Origin: Camellia lanceoleosa
Taxonomy: Eukaryota; Streptophyta; Magnoliopsida; Ericales; Theaceae
Direction: 5' to 3'
DNA: 64,000 nucleotides
NCBI GenBank assembly: GCA_025200525.1
Contig: JANUSC010000372.1
Span: 124,001 to 188,000 of the forward strand
The notes under the pieces are model-generated. The model did not search any database. It saw only the letters and a list, made by a program, of their open reading frames with translations, and was not told the origin of the DNA. This document shows positions 1 to 12,179 of this stretch, one piece after another (position 1 is the stretch's first letter; each line of letters begins with the position of its first letter). The position numbers and the translations under genes are program-made.

Positions 1-1496
1 ACAATCCTTGAATTCGTGTAACACCTTTCGTATCGAAAACTGAGAGGACTAAAAGTGAAAGAGGTTCATCTAACCAGAAACGTAGGTCTAACCATGATTC
101 TGTCACAAGGAGCAGTTTGGAACAGTTACCTAAAGAGAATAAAACTGGGAAGCAATGCAATTCTTTTGGTTCAAGGTGACCTGATTATGTTGATCAGGAA
201 CCAAGAGATAGTAATAGTAGTAATTCTCTCCCAAGTTACATGCAAGTGACAGAATCTGCGAGAGCCAAAGCTCTAGTAACTAGCTCCCCGAGATCAAGTC
301 CAGATGTGCAAGACAAGGACATTTACATTAAGAAGAGACATTCATTGCCTGCTTCAAATGGAAGGCAGGGATCTCCTCGTATCCAGCAATCTATGTCTTA
401 GGCACAGACGGGTGCTAAGGGAAATGGTCATCTTCATGGTATTTTCTAAACTACCTCATTTTTCTTTTCAAATAGAAGGTATTGCAAATGTACTTCATAA
501 ATCCATTGACTTAACCAAATGGACTCATCCCCAGAATTTCCTTCCAGCTATGTTTAATCTATTTAGGATCTGGTACAATTTGATCTAGATCAGTGACACA
601 GTAAATTTTGTCTGGTTTTTGTAGGTAGTTTATCTGCTTTTAGAAAACAGTTAATGCAGTTTAGCGTTGAGTATTTTGACTTTCTAAGAAGAAATTCTGT
701 GATACTTATAGATTATAGGAATTTGAACTGAACTAAAAGAGTAACAAACCAAGCCTAAGGCTGAATTGTCCTTGCACCTTCTGGTCAAATTCCTATGGTC
801 TATATACCCTTCTTTTTCTTAGCTTTAATAATATAATAATAAACTTCTGGCGAATGGGGAGATAGATTCATAAGCATCTCTGCTGCTTGTGGTAAGTTGG
901 ATTTCACTTCAAGTTACTATGTTGTATCTCTTGTCATATTGAAAGGTTCTCTATTGCTGAGATTTTGTTTGTTGTGTTTTCCCAGCCATGTTTTTTCCGT
1001 GCAATATTTTGCCAGGATTGTCAGTTTAAAATTGTTTCTAAGCTATTCTTTTAAGATTGTTTGGATTTATGATTTAGGTAAGGATATGTGGAGGGAAAGG
1101 AGAAAAGTGAATGAATATAAGCTAATTTTTTTCTCCATTTTCCTTGCATTTTTCTTTTTCTTTCTAAATCCATTATCCAAATACAGTCTAAATTTCTTTT
1201 AGTTGTTTGTCATGACACAATATTTGCACAAATTATTCTAAGTTGTTTGCCAACAGTTTTTTTGTTTTCTATTTTTTTGGTGTCAGCTAGCTACTCTATT
1301 GTCACCCTTTTCAGATGCTCATGATTTGTTTTTTTTTTCCTTCTTTAGTAATCATTCTTAGGTCATCATCTACCCTTTAAACTATAGCATAATGTTACAC
1401 AGTTTGTCCAAAGTCTACCAATGTGAAGTTTTGGTATATGTTTGGTTACTTATTGCCTAAATCTTGTTTGTTTCAGAGAGAAAGTGGCAAAGGTAA
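1..1496 (+). pseudogene. IQD: 3' end of an IQD31/32-type IQ67-domain protein gene, with in-frame stops
   Basis: IQD proteins bind calmodulin and associate with microtubules or membranes. The frame with codons starting at positions divisible by 3 reads the C-terminal DUF4005-like region: SYMQVTESARAKA, then SPRSSPDVQD, then KKRHSLPASNGRQGSPRIQ. The exon ends at 438 before GT. The last exon starts at 1477 after TTTCAG and restores phase to give the family's terminal ERKWQR, with stop TAA at 1494-1496. Three in-frame stops break it: TGA 9-11, TGA 177-179 and TAG 399-401. The TAG sits where relatives have Gln (SMSQAQ). All three fit C-to-T changes (CGA to TGA, CAG to TAG). The N-terminal part with the IQ motifs lies outside the window. 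The first stop could lie upstream of the true exon start. Assignment to IQD is firm; the member is from memory. Confidence 0.8.
439..1476 (+). other. Last intron of the IQD-like gene
   Basis: The intron begins GTATTTTC and ends in a T-rich tract and TTTCAG, and it is AT-rich throughout. It joins phase 1 to phase 1 correctly. Short open frames inside it have no coding character. Confidence 0.7.
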
Positions 1497-2260
1497 AGAG
1501 TAGATTTTTAATTTTGATTATCGGCACAGGCATGCCTTGGATTCAGGTTTGCTGGTGGAGAATGTAGAGAATGAAGTGAAATTTTATGTACAGTGGTGAA
1601 CTACCATCTTATTATTTTTTATTTGATTATGAAGAAATCTGTTTTGGAGGTTTGCTTGTATTTTTGTTCAAGAGTATATGCGACTTTGTTTAGGGTTTGT
1701 TTTAAGATGGTTTTGGTGATTATTAACTTTTGAAATATTGAGTTATAAGTTCAAGATATTTATTTTATTTTATTTTTTTAAAATTTTGACTAAAATATAA
1801 ATTGAATTGTGTTTTTTGTGTGTGTTTTGCTTTAGGGGCCATTTTTACTAAAAATCTGTGGGGCCAAGACAGTTGACCGTGCACCACTAAAACACACAAG
1901 TCAGAATCCAAGTGTAGGTGCAGCTTCCTATGTTTCTGATCCACATGTTAGCTTTAAGTTTGATTTTTTCCTTTTCAAGTACACACTGGAGCTCGGCTTA
2001 ATTGAGTTGGTTCCATTCGAGCTCGAGTTTCTTTTTTTGGAGCACGAGTTTCTAAAATTGAAGGAACCAAACTCAAGCTCAATTTGAGCTGTTCTCTAAC
2101 TCAAACTCGATTAATTTTCTGTGAACCAAGCTTTAACATCAATGTTTTGAGTTAAATTCTTGATCCAAGAATATCATCTTCCATAAATCACAAAAAAACA
2201 AAAAAACCAAGAGTGCAACTAATACATATAAAGAACAGTATATGTGAATCTTATCAATAA
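1497..2260. other. 3' UTR and intergenic DNA
   Basis: This is AT-rich sequence following the IQD stop codon; no gene is seen. Between about 1990 and 2130 there is an imperfect inverted repeat: TTGAGTTGGTTCC is answered by GGAACCAAACTCAA, with several GAGCTCGAG-like blocks. It may be a small hairpin element, but no target duplication is clear. Confidence 0.4.
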
Positions 2261-2396
2261 AACCATAAATCCAATGTAATATATACTTTTAAAATCCTAT
2301 ACACCAGATATATGTTCAAAATCCTATAACCATACATCCAATATAATATATATACTTTTGAAATCCTTTACTCTATATATATGTTCAAAATCCTAT
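2261..2396. repeat. Tandem duplication of a 67-69 bp AT-rich unit
   Basis: The units are 2261-2327 and 2328-2396. Both begin AACCATA(A/C)ATCCAAT and end ATGTTCAAAATCCTAT. The second unit runs directly into the 3' flank of array copy A. Confidence 0.75.
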
Positions 2397-2490
2397 AAGT
2401 ACCACATACATGGCAAGATCCAAGTAACTACGAGTTTGTAAAAGTATATACGTTTTTTCCTTCATATTTAATGGTATGGAGTTTCTTCAC

Positions 2491-3345
2491 TCATATCTCA
2501 CAGTATGGAGCAGGATGATAAGGCAAGAGAGGTACACCGATAGAAACTTCTTGATCAAGAATAGCACCAACACTGTTAAAAAGCTTTTGATCATCATCGG
2601 CAACACTATCGAGCCAATAGGAATTCCAGTGGTTGGGATGGTCATGAAGAGCACAGACATGACAACGAAATACCTTCTCCCTTGACTTCATATTCTTCAG
2701 TTCTAACTCCATCATCTGCATTTTACCGTAACAATCGCAATTTACAAAATATGAAATAGTTATTTTTTAGAAAACCTTAAAAGCAAGGGTAGACGTGGCA
2801 AACATAGCTGAGAAGATGGAAAACTTAAGCCTCCACTCTTTATATATATATATAGAATAAGTATTATTTCCAAAATAGATGCCATAAGCTGACCTAAAGT
2901 AGAAATAAGACCAAAAACTTTTAGAAATGCAGTAGGCTTTTAATTTTTCTTCAGCCATACAATTTTTACAATTGCAAAATTAAATGCAACCACCGCAAAA
3001 CCAAGCCCCACGTAAGAGTATATTATATTTTTTTTCATTTTCAACTTGTTCCATTGTGGCACTTGCAAATTCTAGCAGGACATTGAAGGCAGCACAGTAA
3101 AAATCTAATTGTTGTTCCATAACAAACTTAAACACTTTGAACTTCAATTTCTTGAAAACTTTGTTGGTGAAGCATAACACTATGAAAACCAAGTGAAACA
3201 CTGTGGGTTTCATTTTCTCAAAAACTTTGCAGGTGAAGTGACACACTTTGAAAAACAGGTTAAATACTTTGGACTTCACTTTCTTGAAAACCTCGTAAGT
3301 GAAGTGAAGCACCATGAAAAACATAGGAAGGACTTTGGAAAACAT
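2491..3345 (-). pseudogene. Array copy A: unknown three-TM protein with 22-residue repeats, broken
   Basis: This is the first of ten homologous genes; I do not recognise the family. Comparing the copies gives a single-exon frame of about 849 nt (282 codons). Residues 1-75 carry three 22-residue repeats (HFT at about 14 and 36, CFT at 58). About 105-130, 140-165 and 171-191 are hydrophobic membrane segments, the first two separated by a basic LKKNKKP loop. A tail at about 222-240 is rich in Cys and His (CHVCALHDHPNHW). The start is ATG at 3343-3345, which opens MFSK. Copy A has an extra A in the run after MEQVENEK (frameshift), a TAA replacing a Lys codon near 2940, and a TA-repeat expansion near 2850. 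It was separated from copy B by the gypsy element. Confidence 0.6.
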
Positions 3346-3457
3346 TTTCTATGTCTGTAATACATATAAGGGATATGTGGAGGATAGAGAGAAAATGGAG
3401 GTTAGAGAGAGGGAGAGAATGTAAGAATGAGCAATGTAAAAATGGATGGTCCATTCC

Positions 3458-3465
3458 TATTTATA
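3458..3465 (-). promoter_or_regulatory. TATA box of array copy A
   Basis: TATAAATA lies 113 nt upstream of the ATG and is followed by a pyrimidine-rich leader (CTCTCCCTCTCTCTAACC). The arrangement is conserved in all ten copies. The gypsy insertion point is only 15 bp upstream of this box. Confidence 0.6.
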
Positions 3466-3480
3466 ATGGTCTAAAGAAAC

Positions 3481-3971
3481 TGTAACGCCCTCAAAATAAA
3501 CCCATAATAAATAATAATAACATGCATCATTATATTAAAACAATAATATAAGTCCATCCATCAGAGTATTATGAAATAAAACATCAGAAAATGCCCTACA
3601 GGCTTACATCTTGCCAAGCCAACACTTGGACACAATTCACTGAGTTCTAACTCAAAAACAGATAAAGCCCTAGGCTTGAAAGATTACATTGTTCAAATAA
3701 AACAAATAAAAATAAAACAAGTCTTCAAATTCAATTCCTCACAAGCTACGTCCTTGGAGGAGTGAACCACCAAAATGAAGTTCCCATATAGGGTGAGCCA
3801 CAAAATACTAAACCAAGCATAAGAATTAACTAAAGCATTAGTATTCGATACATGGTTAACACAAGATAATCAATTTCCAATCTTCATGACACGAATGCCT
3901 ACATTGTCTATGACATATTGTCTATAACACCTTTCACTTTCCAATATTTATTCCACCTTCTAATTAAATCA
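3481..3971 (-). repeat. Gypsy 3' LTR, left portion
   Basis: This part aligns with the other LTR from 18452 onward, for example AACATGCATCATTATATT and CCAACACTTGGACACAATTC. The LTR breaks off at 3971, where the copia element entered, and resumes at 13024. Confidence 0.85.
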
Positions 3972-4867
3972 TGAAAATCCTAAGTGATTCGTGATTAGCT
4001 AAAGATAAAAAATATTCCAAATCCCAAAAATTCCAAAACACTCAAACTAAAATCAACAAGCACTTACGAGAGTGATTTTAGTTTGTTTGTTTTTAGGAAT
4101 AAATAATAAATCGACACAAATGATTTTTTACGTGGAAAAACCACAATTGAAGAACCTTCAATTGTAATCAAAAACCACGGGCGAACCGCCACTAATCAAT
4201 CCACTATAGAAGGACTACAAGGTTACAGAGAAACCATACAAATTATCCACACAGCCAATTTGTCTCTGAATCTTCTGTAACTCTTTCACCACGCCGCCAT
4301 CTCAAGTTGGTTCCACTCCTCAACTTCACTTGTCGAATTAACGACTACGTAAAGAACAAACACCTTTTGAAACTTACGTAAAGATCTTGGATCACACCAA
4401 GAGAACACTCTTGAATATTAAGTATCAATCTCTTTGATGTATGAATATCAACTCATGAGTTTTAGAACTCTCTCAAGAACATCAAAGAAAACTAAACAAA
4501 CTCTCAGAAGAAAACTTCAAACAGAACTCTAGAATTGTTGAATCTGATCTAGAAAAAGTTAGATTGGTTTTAGGAGAAAACCATCTACTTATAGAGAACC
4601 AAAGGAGTCCTAGATCTGAAAGAAATCCAACTCCTGAAGCCAATCTGCGAATTTGTCATCCGCGATCTCCGCTCCACTCTCGCCGGCGGACAAGCCAAAA
4701 CTGTGTGTTACTAAGCGATGTACGCTCGGCGCTTCCTATTCGCTCGGCGTAATATTACATCCGAGATCTTGAGTGCCACCATTCTCCGCTGAAGCACATG
4801 TCAAATACAAAATTTACAATTTGATGAAGCACAAAGTTTTGTCTCGGTTTTGACAATAAAGGACCTA
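3972..4867 (-). repeat. Nested copia 3' LTR
   Basis: This 896-bp copy matches 12197-13023. Blocks of 100-145 bp are identical, and differences are concentrated in short indels. Its inner end lacks the terminal ACA seen in the other copy. Confidence 0.85.
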
Positions 4868-4886
4868 CTCCCCTTTGTCAATTCCT
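4868..4886 (-). promoter_or_regulatory. Polypurine tract of the nested copia
   Basis: On the minus strand GACAAAGGGGAG directly precedes the 3' LTR, as expected for a plus-strand primer. Confidence 0.6.
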
Positions 4887-7190
4887 GACAAAACTTATCT
4901 AAACATTATTCCTCAAAACACACGCACTAGACAGACAAAAACCAAGAAACAACAAACAAATAACCTCTCAAAATACACACAACGAGATCATCAACACCCA
5001 ATTCAAAGAACACACATCTTCAACTCTGTACCTGTGAACTAACCTTCAACATACAAAACAAAACTGTGGAAAAACATAAAATGATCATAGATAAAACATC
5101 ATATCCATATATCAACATAATATCCACAATCTTTAGACTACCAAGTATCACAAAGTAATATGGACCATAATAACAAAAAATGAGAAAATATACCAACATG
5201 TCCAATAGGGAACCACAAACATCCAAGAAACATCTGTCCAAAAGCTACTATCTGTGCAAAAGCCAAAAGCTACGATCTGTGCAATCTCCAACTGTGCTAC
5301 TATCTGCAATCTCTCCATCTGCTACTATCGTGCAATCTCCAACTGCACAAAACTCCAAATATCCAAAAGCAAGAAGCGTGCAAAGACAAGAATTGGGCAA
5401 ACTTCTCCCTTTTTGTCGTGGAATCGAAATCACGGTGGAGGTGGAGTCAGTAGATGAACAAGCCGATCAAGAGTTCGCTCCACGTGGCCAAGCCGCCATC
5501 AAAGGCATCAAACCGAGCATCAAGAAAATCCAAACGCTCGGTGAACCGAAACTCAAGAGAAAAGTCAAGGAGGAACAGAGCCTCATCATCGCGAAGATCA
5601 TATTCAGCCTCGGCAAGCCCAGCCTAGCCTGCAGATGGACCAACCCTCGAGACTCCCCTTAATATGTGCCCGACTTTTCTTAGTGAAAGGACGAAGGGGT
5701 AGCAAACTCATCATCCTCTAGAAGACACCCCAAGGGAGGAAGACGGTTAATCAAACAACCATAGGGGCGGACTAGCCGCTATGCCCAGACACACCAATCA
5801 TCTTCGAATGATAAGGAAGCAAGGTCAATGGATCTGTCGAGCAATGCAGATAAAACAAAACCTTGGTCTGTTTGACCTCGAAGAATGAGTAGTCACAAGT
5901 ATGTTAGCGCGAGAGATCAAATTAAGTCGGCACAGACGACAACTCCTAAGAAGTTCAAACTGTTTAATGAGGCCGCCTTTAGGCCAGTGGCGAGCAACAC
6001 CACATAATTCTCGGGCCACATCATCGAAATTGCAAGTAGGGCGATCAGGCACTGGGAAAGGGTAGTATTCGGGAGAGCCCAAAATCGACCGAAATCGACC
6101 GAAAAACAAACCACAAAAAAAAAACCTAGATGGAGAGAAGGCAAAGAGGGAAAAAATAGGACCTGAAGAGTCGAGAGAGGGAAGATATATGAAATTTGTC
6201 CGCTCGAGCGTTCATAGTACCGCGCATAAGCAAATCAAGCCCGCCGAAGCGCTAATAGTACCGCCGAGCAAAACCATCCTCGAATCACAAAAAGAGTGAA
6301 AACTACGCAAAACATTTTTTTTTTTTAAATAAAAACACCTAGGATATTTTTGTAAGAAGCAAGGTGACCGGTGAGACTATTCCAAGAACAAGAGTATCCA
6401 TCAATTCGAGTCCCGAAAATTTGAGAAAAAATGAAACAACGACTCATGAATAAAACAGATAATATTAAACCAAAGCCACACGCATCATGAGAATGCATAA
6501 CTCAAAAACACACATGAGAGCTCATATAAAAAGTGTGTGTGTGTGCAATCCTTGAGATCCACAGAGCTAGAGTTAATCCTGATAGTGATCTCGATGGTCG
6601 GACCTCCAACAAGAGTAACGATCGCCGATCAGAGAAAAGTCAAACCAGAATCACGGTATTTGTTGAGTAAATGCGAAGCTCCCCTCGCATAATGATCCCC
6701 TTTTTATTTTTATAACTTTTCTTTCTTGTGGGCACTCATTGGTGGCATACACGCGAGTATGGAGTCCAAACCAGAGAAGAATGAAACCAATATGTTGGCC
6801 TGGTTTGTGCCTCTGAGGTAGCCTTTTCCACATGCCCGAAATCATGTCTTGAGGAGAAACCATGGAAGTGAAATAAGATGGTAGATGGTTAAGAGACTTA
6901 ACATCACCCATGATATACCAAGATAGGTCAATTCCTCAGAGTACAAGAAACAGGTCCATAGAGAACTTTGATCACTTGTAAACCCCGTTTATCTCAAGGA
7001 TGTGTTGAGATCATGAAGTAAATGAGTATAGGCATTCGTAATGAGCTATGAACAAAGATGAAAAAGATCTTGTATGCATGAGCAAGGTTCATATAAATTT
7101 TGATGAAAAGATATCGAACTCAAACACGATAATCATATTCAAGAACAAGAAGTCAACCACTCACACTTCACCTTACAAGACCTAATTCTT
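4887..7190 (-). other. Extra 3' region of the nested copia, no convincing gene
   Basis: This stretch lies between the RNase H end and the 3' LTR. SIRE-type elements often carry additional sequence, sometimes an envelope-like frame, here. I see no conserved domain. It holds an imperfect tandem repeat around 5230-5350 based on CTATCTGTGCAA/CAATCTCCAACTG, a CCGCTCGAGCG motif near 6201 and a short (GT)n near 6533. The longest frame (5180-5662, plus strand) is antisense and unsupported. Confidence 0.45.
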
Positions 7191-7828
7191 TGAGACATTA
7201 CACCCAAGGTCTTTCTAAGAAACTCAAAACGAAGAAGATCAAGGGGTTTTGTAAAAATATCGTTTTGATGCTCAAGAGAAACATGTTCCAAAACAACAAG
7301 GCCTTCATCCACTAACTCTCGAATAAAATGATGACGGATGTCAATGTGTTTGAGTGTTGGACAGATTTTTGAAATGTTTATGGCACTTGTGTTATCACAA
7401 AAAGAGTGAGAGTGTTCTGCTCAATTCCATAATCATGAAGCATTTGCTTCATCCACAACATTTGGGCACAACAACTCCTGCAGAATGTATTCAGAGATAG
7501 CATTTTGCTTTTTACTATGCCAAGAAACCAGATTATTCCCAAGGTAAAAACAACCCCAAGTACTTTTCCTATCATCAAGACACCGCCTACCATCGAAAAA
7601 CCGGTAATTTGTAGTATCGTTGGAAAACCAAACCCCAAACCCCAAGGTACCATTAACATACTTGATGATGCGTTTTACAAGAAGGTGAGACTCTTTAGGA
7701 TTGGCTTGGTAATCGCACACCAACAAGGAAATATCGGAGATACAAAAGACTCCTATCATACTCCTATAAAGGGTAGGATCAACATCAATACCAGAGGAAT
7801 CTTTGGAAAGGTGAAGAGTGGTGCTCAT
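7190..7828 (-). pseudogene. RNase H domain remnant of the nested copia
   Basis: The frame at 7433-7828 carries copia RNase H landmarks (RRCLDDRKSTWGCFYLG, then LVSWHSKKQNAISE). The domain end is at 7190-7370 in another frame (HIDIRHHFIREL, then DIFTKPL). The usual Asp-Arg-Lys-Ser-Thr-Ser box is altered and the frame is interrupted. Confidence 0.75.
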
Positions 7829-8002
7829 GGGAGTGCGTGCATGTTTGGCGACTCAAGACCAAACTTTGACACAAGATTTTTAGCATACTTAGACCGAGAA
7901 ACAAATATACCCGAGAGGAGACTTAATTTGGAGACCCAAAAATAAGACAACTCCCCATCATGCTCATCTCAAACTCATGTGTCATGCAATCCGAAAAATA
8001 TT

Positions 8003-8892
8003 TCACAAGATGATCAAGAAGGAACCAAACACAATATCATCAACATATATCCGAGCAACAAGAATATGAGACTTAGTATGTTTCACAAATAATGTCTTAT
8101 CCACACTACCCCTTTGAAAATCATTATCAAGAAGAAAGGTAGTAAGGCTATCATACCCAGCCCGAGGGGGTTGTTTCAAACCATACAAAGACTTTTCTAA
8201 CTTGTAGAGATGAGTAGGACATTCAGGGTCCTCAAACCCCTTTGGTTGCTCAACATATGCCTCTTCTTTTAAGTACCCATTCAAAAGCACTTTTCACATC
8301 CATTTGAAACAATTTAAAGCCAAGAAAACATGCAACACCAAGTAAATGCGAATGGATTCGGGCAAACGTCTCATCATAGTCAATACCCTCTACTTGTGTG
8401 TAGCCTTGAGCAACCAACCCGGCTTTATTTCTCCATTCTCATCGATTTATTTTTAAAGATCCACTTGGTACCTATCACATTCATGTCTCTAGGTCCAGGA
8501 ACAAGAGTCCAAACTTTGTTACGTTCAAATTGACCTAATTCTTCATGCATGGCATTAACCCAACTATCATCTAGCAAGGCCTCTTTAACATTCTTAGGTT
8601 CAATCAAAGAAACATAACACATATGTGATACCTCATCCCGTCTTCGGTTTTCATTCGATCTGAAACACTCCCAATTACTGTTGAATCGATGGTTCGGCCA
8701 CCCTTGCCGATGGTTTAAGTTCAGACTTTGGGTGACCGGAGAAACAGGAGTGTTGTTCTTTGAGCACTCTTTGGACTTGAACTTACCCGTGAGGATGGTG
8801 TCAGAACAATTTCTTGTGATTGAGCCTCCTTGATTTTGTGGTTCAAGATTCAAGATTGGAGGCTCACCATTGTCATCCTCATTTGTTGTCAA
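8003..8892 (-). pseudogene. Reverse transcriptase (RVT_2) remnant of the nested copia
   Basis: The frame at 8425-8892 holds the linker and domain start (EELGQFERNKVW, LVPGPRDMNVIGTKW). The frame at 8003-8290 holds the middle (LYKLEKSLYGLKQ) and the catalytic YVDD. The two are separated by frameshifts around 8290-8425. Confidence 0.85.
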
Positions 8893-9363
8893 GTAGGTGA
8901 ACCCGTGTCATCTATAACCACATTGATAGATTCCATTAATGATGAAGTTCGCAGGTTATAGACTCGGAAAGCCCAACTGTTGGTTGAATTCCCTAGAAAA
9001 ATACCTTCATGTCTTCGGGAGTCAAATTTGCCCAAAGGCTCTCTATCTTTGAAGATGTAACACTTACTCACAAAAGTTTTGAAGTATTTTACATTAGGTA
9101 TCATCCCCATCCACAATTCATAAGGAGTTTGTAAGCCGGCCTTAAATACACACGATTTATGACATAAACAAAGATTTAAGGCTTCGCCCAAAACTTTGGA
9201 GGAAGACTTTTACTAAGGAGCATGACCCTATACATTTCTGGTACAAGTCTGTTGTTCCTCTCAGCCACTCCATTTGGTTGTGGAGTGATAGGTGCGAAAA
9301 ACTCATGCTTAATTCCATGCATATCACAAAAATCCAACGAACTATTTTCAAATTCACGCCCAT
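8889..9363 (-). pseudogene. Integrase core and C-terminal remnant of the nested copia
   Basis: The frame at 8889-9191 contains QTPYELWMG, VSKCYIFKDRE and EGIFLGNS, which typify the end of the copia integrase. A second frame to 9363 has remnants of the catalytic core. The core is split by several small indels. Confidence 0.75.
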
Positions 9364-9577
9364 GATCGGATTCTTATGATAATGGGAACACCCTGCTCAT
9401 TTTGGATTTTAAGGACTAAAGCCCGAAAGCATCAAACGACGATTTTTCCTTAAAAATTTACCCATGAGAAACGAGTAAAATCATCAAAAAAATGTATCTT
9501 TTACCTCCAATGCTTTCAAGTAGTAGGACCCATTAAATCCATGTGAACTAATTCAAGAGGACGTTTGGTTGTAAGGT

Positions 9578-9772
9578 TCACCTTTTGGGTTTGCGACATG
9601 GTCCACACACATGGCTCAAATTCTTACCCTTAGGTACTCCTCTCACAAGTTCTTTATTGGCTATCTTAGTTAGGTCTTTGAAATTCATGTGACCTAATCT
9701 TTGATGCCACAGATCAATGTTACTTATGATGGCGAGAATGACAAGTGAGATCATTAGTAGTGAGAATTCCAT
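9578..9772 (-). pseudogene. GAG-pre-integrase zinc domain of the nested copia
   Basis: LWHQRLGHMNFKDLTKI and a downstream C-x2-C (CGPC) form the HHCC zinc finger that begins copia integrases. Confidence 0.8.
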
Positions 9773-9948
9773 AGCTTATCGATGTGCGAACCCCATGTAA
9801 AACGGTGTTTTTTTATCCAAAATTTCACATTTATCTTTTGAAAACAAAACTTCATGATGGGAATCACACATTTGACTAATGCTCAAAAGATTAGCTTTAA
9901 GACCATCAACAAGTAAGGCATTATCTAGCTTGGGAAGACCAGCCACAC

Positions 9949-10245
9949 TTATAGAGCCCTTACCAATGACTCTAGAAGTGCCGCCATCTCCAAAAGTAAC
10001 AATTCCTCCTTCATATTTTTCAAGGAGGTGAAGTAGGATTTGTTAGACATATGACGAGAGCACCCACTATCAAGATACCACATGTGTGAGTCACGTGCTT
10101 TTAGAGCAAGGTGAGCAACAAAACAAGTCAAATCATCTTTTCTAACCCAAATCTTTTTAGTCTTGGTGTTCCGCCTAGACATGTAAGGTTGTCTCCACCC
10201 AAAAAGTGTTAGAATTTCTACCCTTTGAGACACCTTACCAAACAA
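9949..10245 (-). pseudogene. Aspartic protease remnant of the nested copia
   Basis: WYLDSGCSRHMSN is the retroviral-type protease active-site box (D-S-G) in the form typical of SIRE-like elements. The frame opens late and closes early. Confidence 0.8.
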
Positions 10246-12179
10246 TTCAAAATACCGATGACAAATAAAACAGGTTTTACCTCCTTTTTGTTGATCTTAC
10301 CTTTTTGCTTGATGAAGAGAAGGATCAACCTGGTCTATCTTCAATTTGCCCTTTGCTTGAGTCTTCAAGTTATGTGAAGTAGAGGCATTCCTTGTGAGTC
10401 GTACCATAGCCTAGCCCTCTTTGTCGTAACCCATTTGTTGAGACCCAAGTATGTCTTCTAGAGATCTGGAACCTTTGTTCCACATGGCAATTGTTGCTCT
10501 AGCAATACGAGTTCTTCATCTTTCTATCCGACTTTCTTCCAATGCGCTTTGTGACAACTCAAGACTTTCAAGCTTTTCTTCATATGTGGAATACACCTCG
10601 AAGTTCATTCCTTTCGCCACAGAAGTTTTCCACATAAGTCTTGCCTTTCACTTGAGATCTTGATGACATTCAAGAGTTCTCCTTGAGCATTCTCACTCTC
10701 GCATGTTTTGAGCTTGAGAGAGAGTTTGTCGTTGGTTTTAGACAAATTCGATTCCTCATACTTCAGCTTGTTGTAGTTCTTCACCATTGATCTCATCAAT
10801 GTCTTCATAGTTCATCATCCTCTCTTTGCTTCTCATTCTCCTTAACCTCATCCAACTGCAACCAAGGAAGACAAGTTGTTGGATGAAGGTGGAGGTGAAT
10901 CTCCTTTCATGGAATTGGCTCGGAATTTCCCATGCATCTTTAGCCTTTGTTTCTTCATTAGAAATTGCTTCACGAATGATGATTAGGGCTCTCGATTGCG
11001 GATTCTCTGACTTTCAGATCTTCTTCAATGGTTTGCCAACCTTCCGGTTCAAAGGCTCTCGGAAAAGCCCTCATTCTCGATTTTCCAATACGTAGTTGGT
11101 CCCATCAAAGGTGGGAGCACGATGCAAGTTCCGACCACGATTCTCAAGGCTTTGAAAGAGGTTGAGAAACCGTGGCAAAATGCCATGAAAGCACTATCCC
11201 CATCTTCACCAGATTCAGTTCTTCGGTTCTTGTTCCATCCCAAGTTACTACGTAGACTTTCTTCCGATTCTTTTTCGTAGGGCATTCAAGAGATATATGG
11301 CCAAACCCCGACATTCAAAGCACTTGACCCCTAGCCCCCCTGACCTTCTTTTCGTTTGAGCTAATTTTGGTGAAAAGTTTTGGGTTTGTCATTACTCTTC
11401 TTTTTGAAATAGGGCTCAAATTAGGCTTCTTTTAAAAATTTTTAAACTGTTTGTAAGCATAGCTCAGCGTCTCGGACTCTAAATCAAATTCCTCAGGAGG
11501 TTTTGCCTCATGAGTACTAGTGACCATACTTTCTTTTGCTTTTTCTTAGAAATTTGGTGTGCCTCATAAGTCCGCAAATTTCCAACCAATTGATCGAGCT
11601 TGAGGGTATCAACATTTTGAGCCTCCTCAATGGTCACACCTCTTGATTGGAACCTCTCGAAGGGACCTCAAAATTTTTCCCACAACTTTAGGATTTTTTC
11701 ACCGAGAGTGAAACAGAATTCACGATATCAGTTTTGCATAGAAATCATCAAACGCCTCATCGTCATAAAAAGGGTTTCAAAAGCGATGTGAGACGTTGAA
11801 GTTTTGACCTTTGAGAGGTAGTTCCTTCGTGAATTGTTTCAAGAATGTCCACGCCTCTTTTGCTATTTCACACGCAAATTCGGCGAATTCTTCAGTGTGA
11901 CAGAGCAAAAGAGGGAGTTGCTCCAACTCGAAGTTCGTAATCGTCCCATTTATCAAGGGGTTTAGGAATATCAATGCCATCTATAGTGACGGAGGTTCAC
12001 TCCACCCAAAGACTACGATGCCAAACTTTCTCATCGATGGATTTTAAAAATGCTCTCACGAGCTTTCCAATAAGAATAGTTTGTACCGCCTAGTAAAGGG
12101 GTCTATGAGTCGAGTTACCTTCACTTAATCGAATCCATAATGCTAGTCACAAATCACACTCCTATAGTTTTGAAAACAA
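10246..12179 (-). pseudogene. Gag remnant of the nested copia, with a CCHC zinc knuckle
   Basis: On the minus strand at about 11277-11325 is the knuckle CFECRGFGHISLEC. A coiled-coil-like stretch lies at 10605-10808 (NKLKYEESNLSKTNDKLSLK). The N-terminal part at 11777-11980 has AKEAWTFLKQF, resembling the gag capsid region. Small indels shift the frame repeatedly, so no full Gag can be read. Confidence 0.7.

Noticed and set aside
897..1202. 101-codon plus-strand frame
   Set aside because: It lies wholly in the last IQD intron and is low-complexity and hydrophobic.
2476..2685. Plus-strand frame MEFLHSYLTVWSRM..., recurring in several array copies
   Set aside because: It is antisense to the tail of the minus-strand gene and recurs only because the units are homologous. 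The minus strand has the TATA box, leader and start.
3260..3454. Upstream frame MDHPFLH... in copy A (also D, H, I)
   Set aside because: Its ATG is 4 nt past the TATA box, upstream of the expected transcript start, and it overlaps the main frame.
5180..5662. 160-codon plus-strand frame
   Set aside because: It is antisense to the nested copia, crosses its short tandem repeat and carries no domain.
7505..7945. 146-codon plus-strand frame
   Set aside because: It is the shadow of the copia RNase H region on the other strand.
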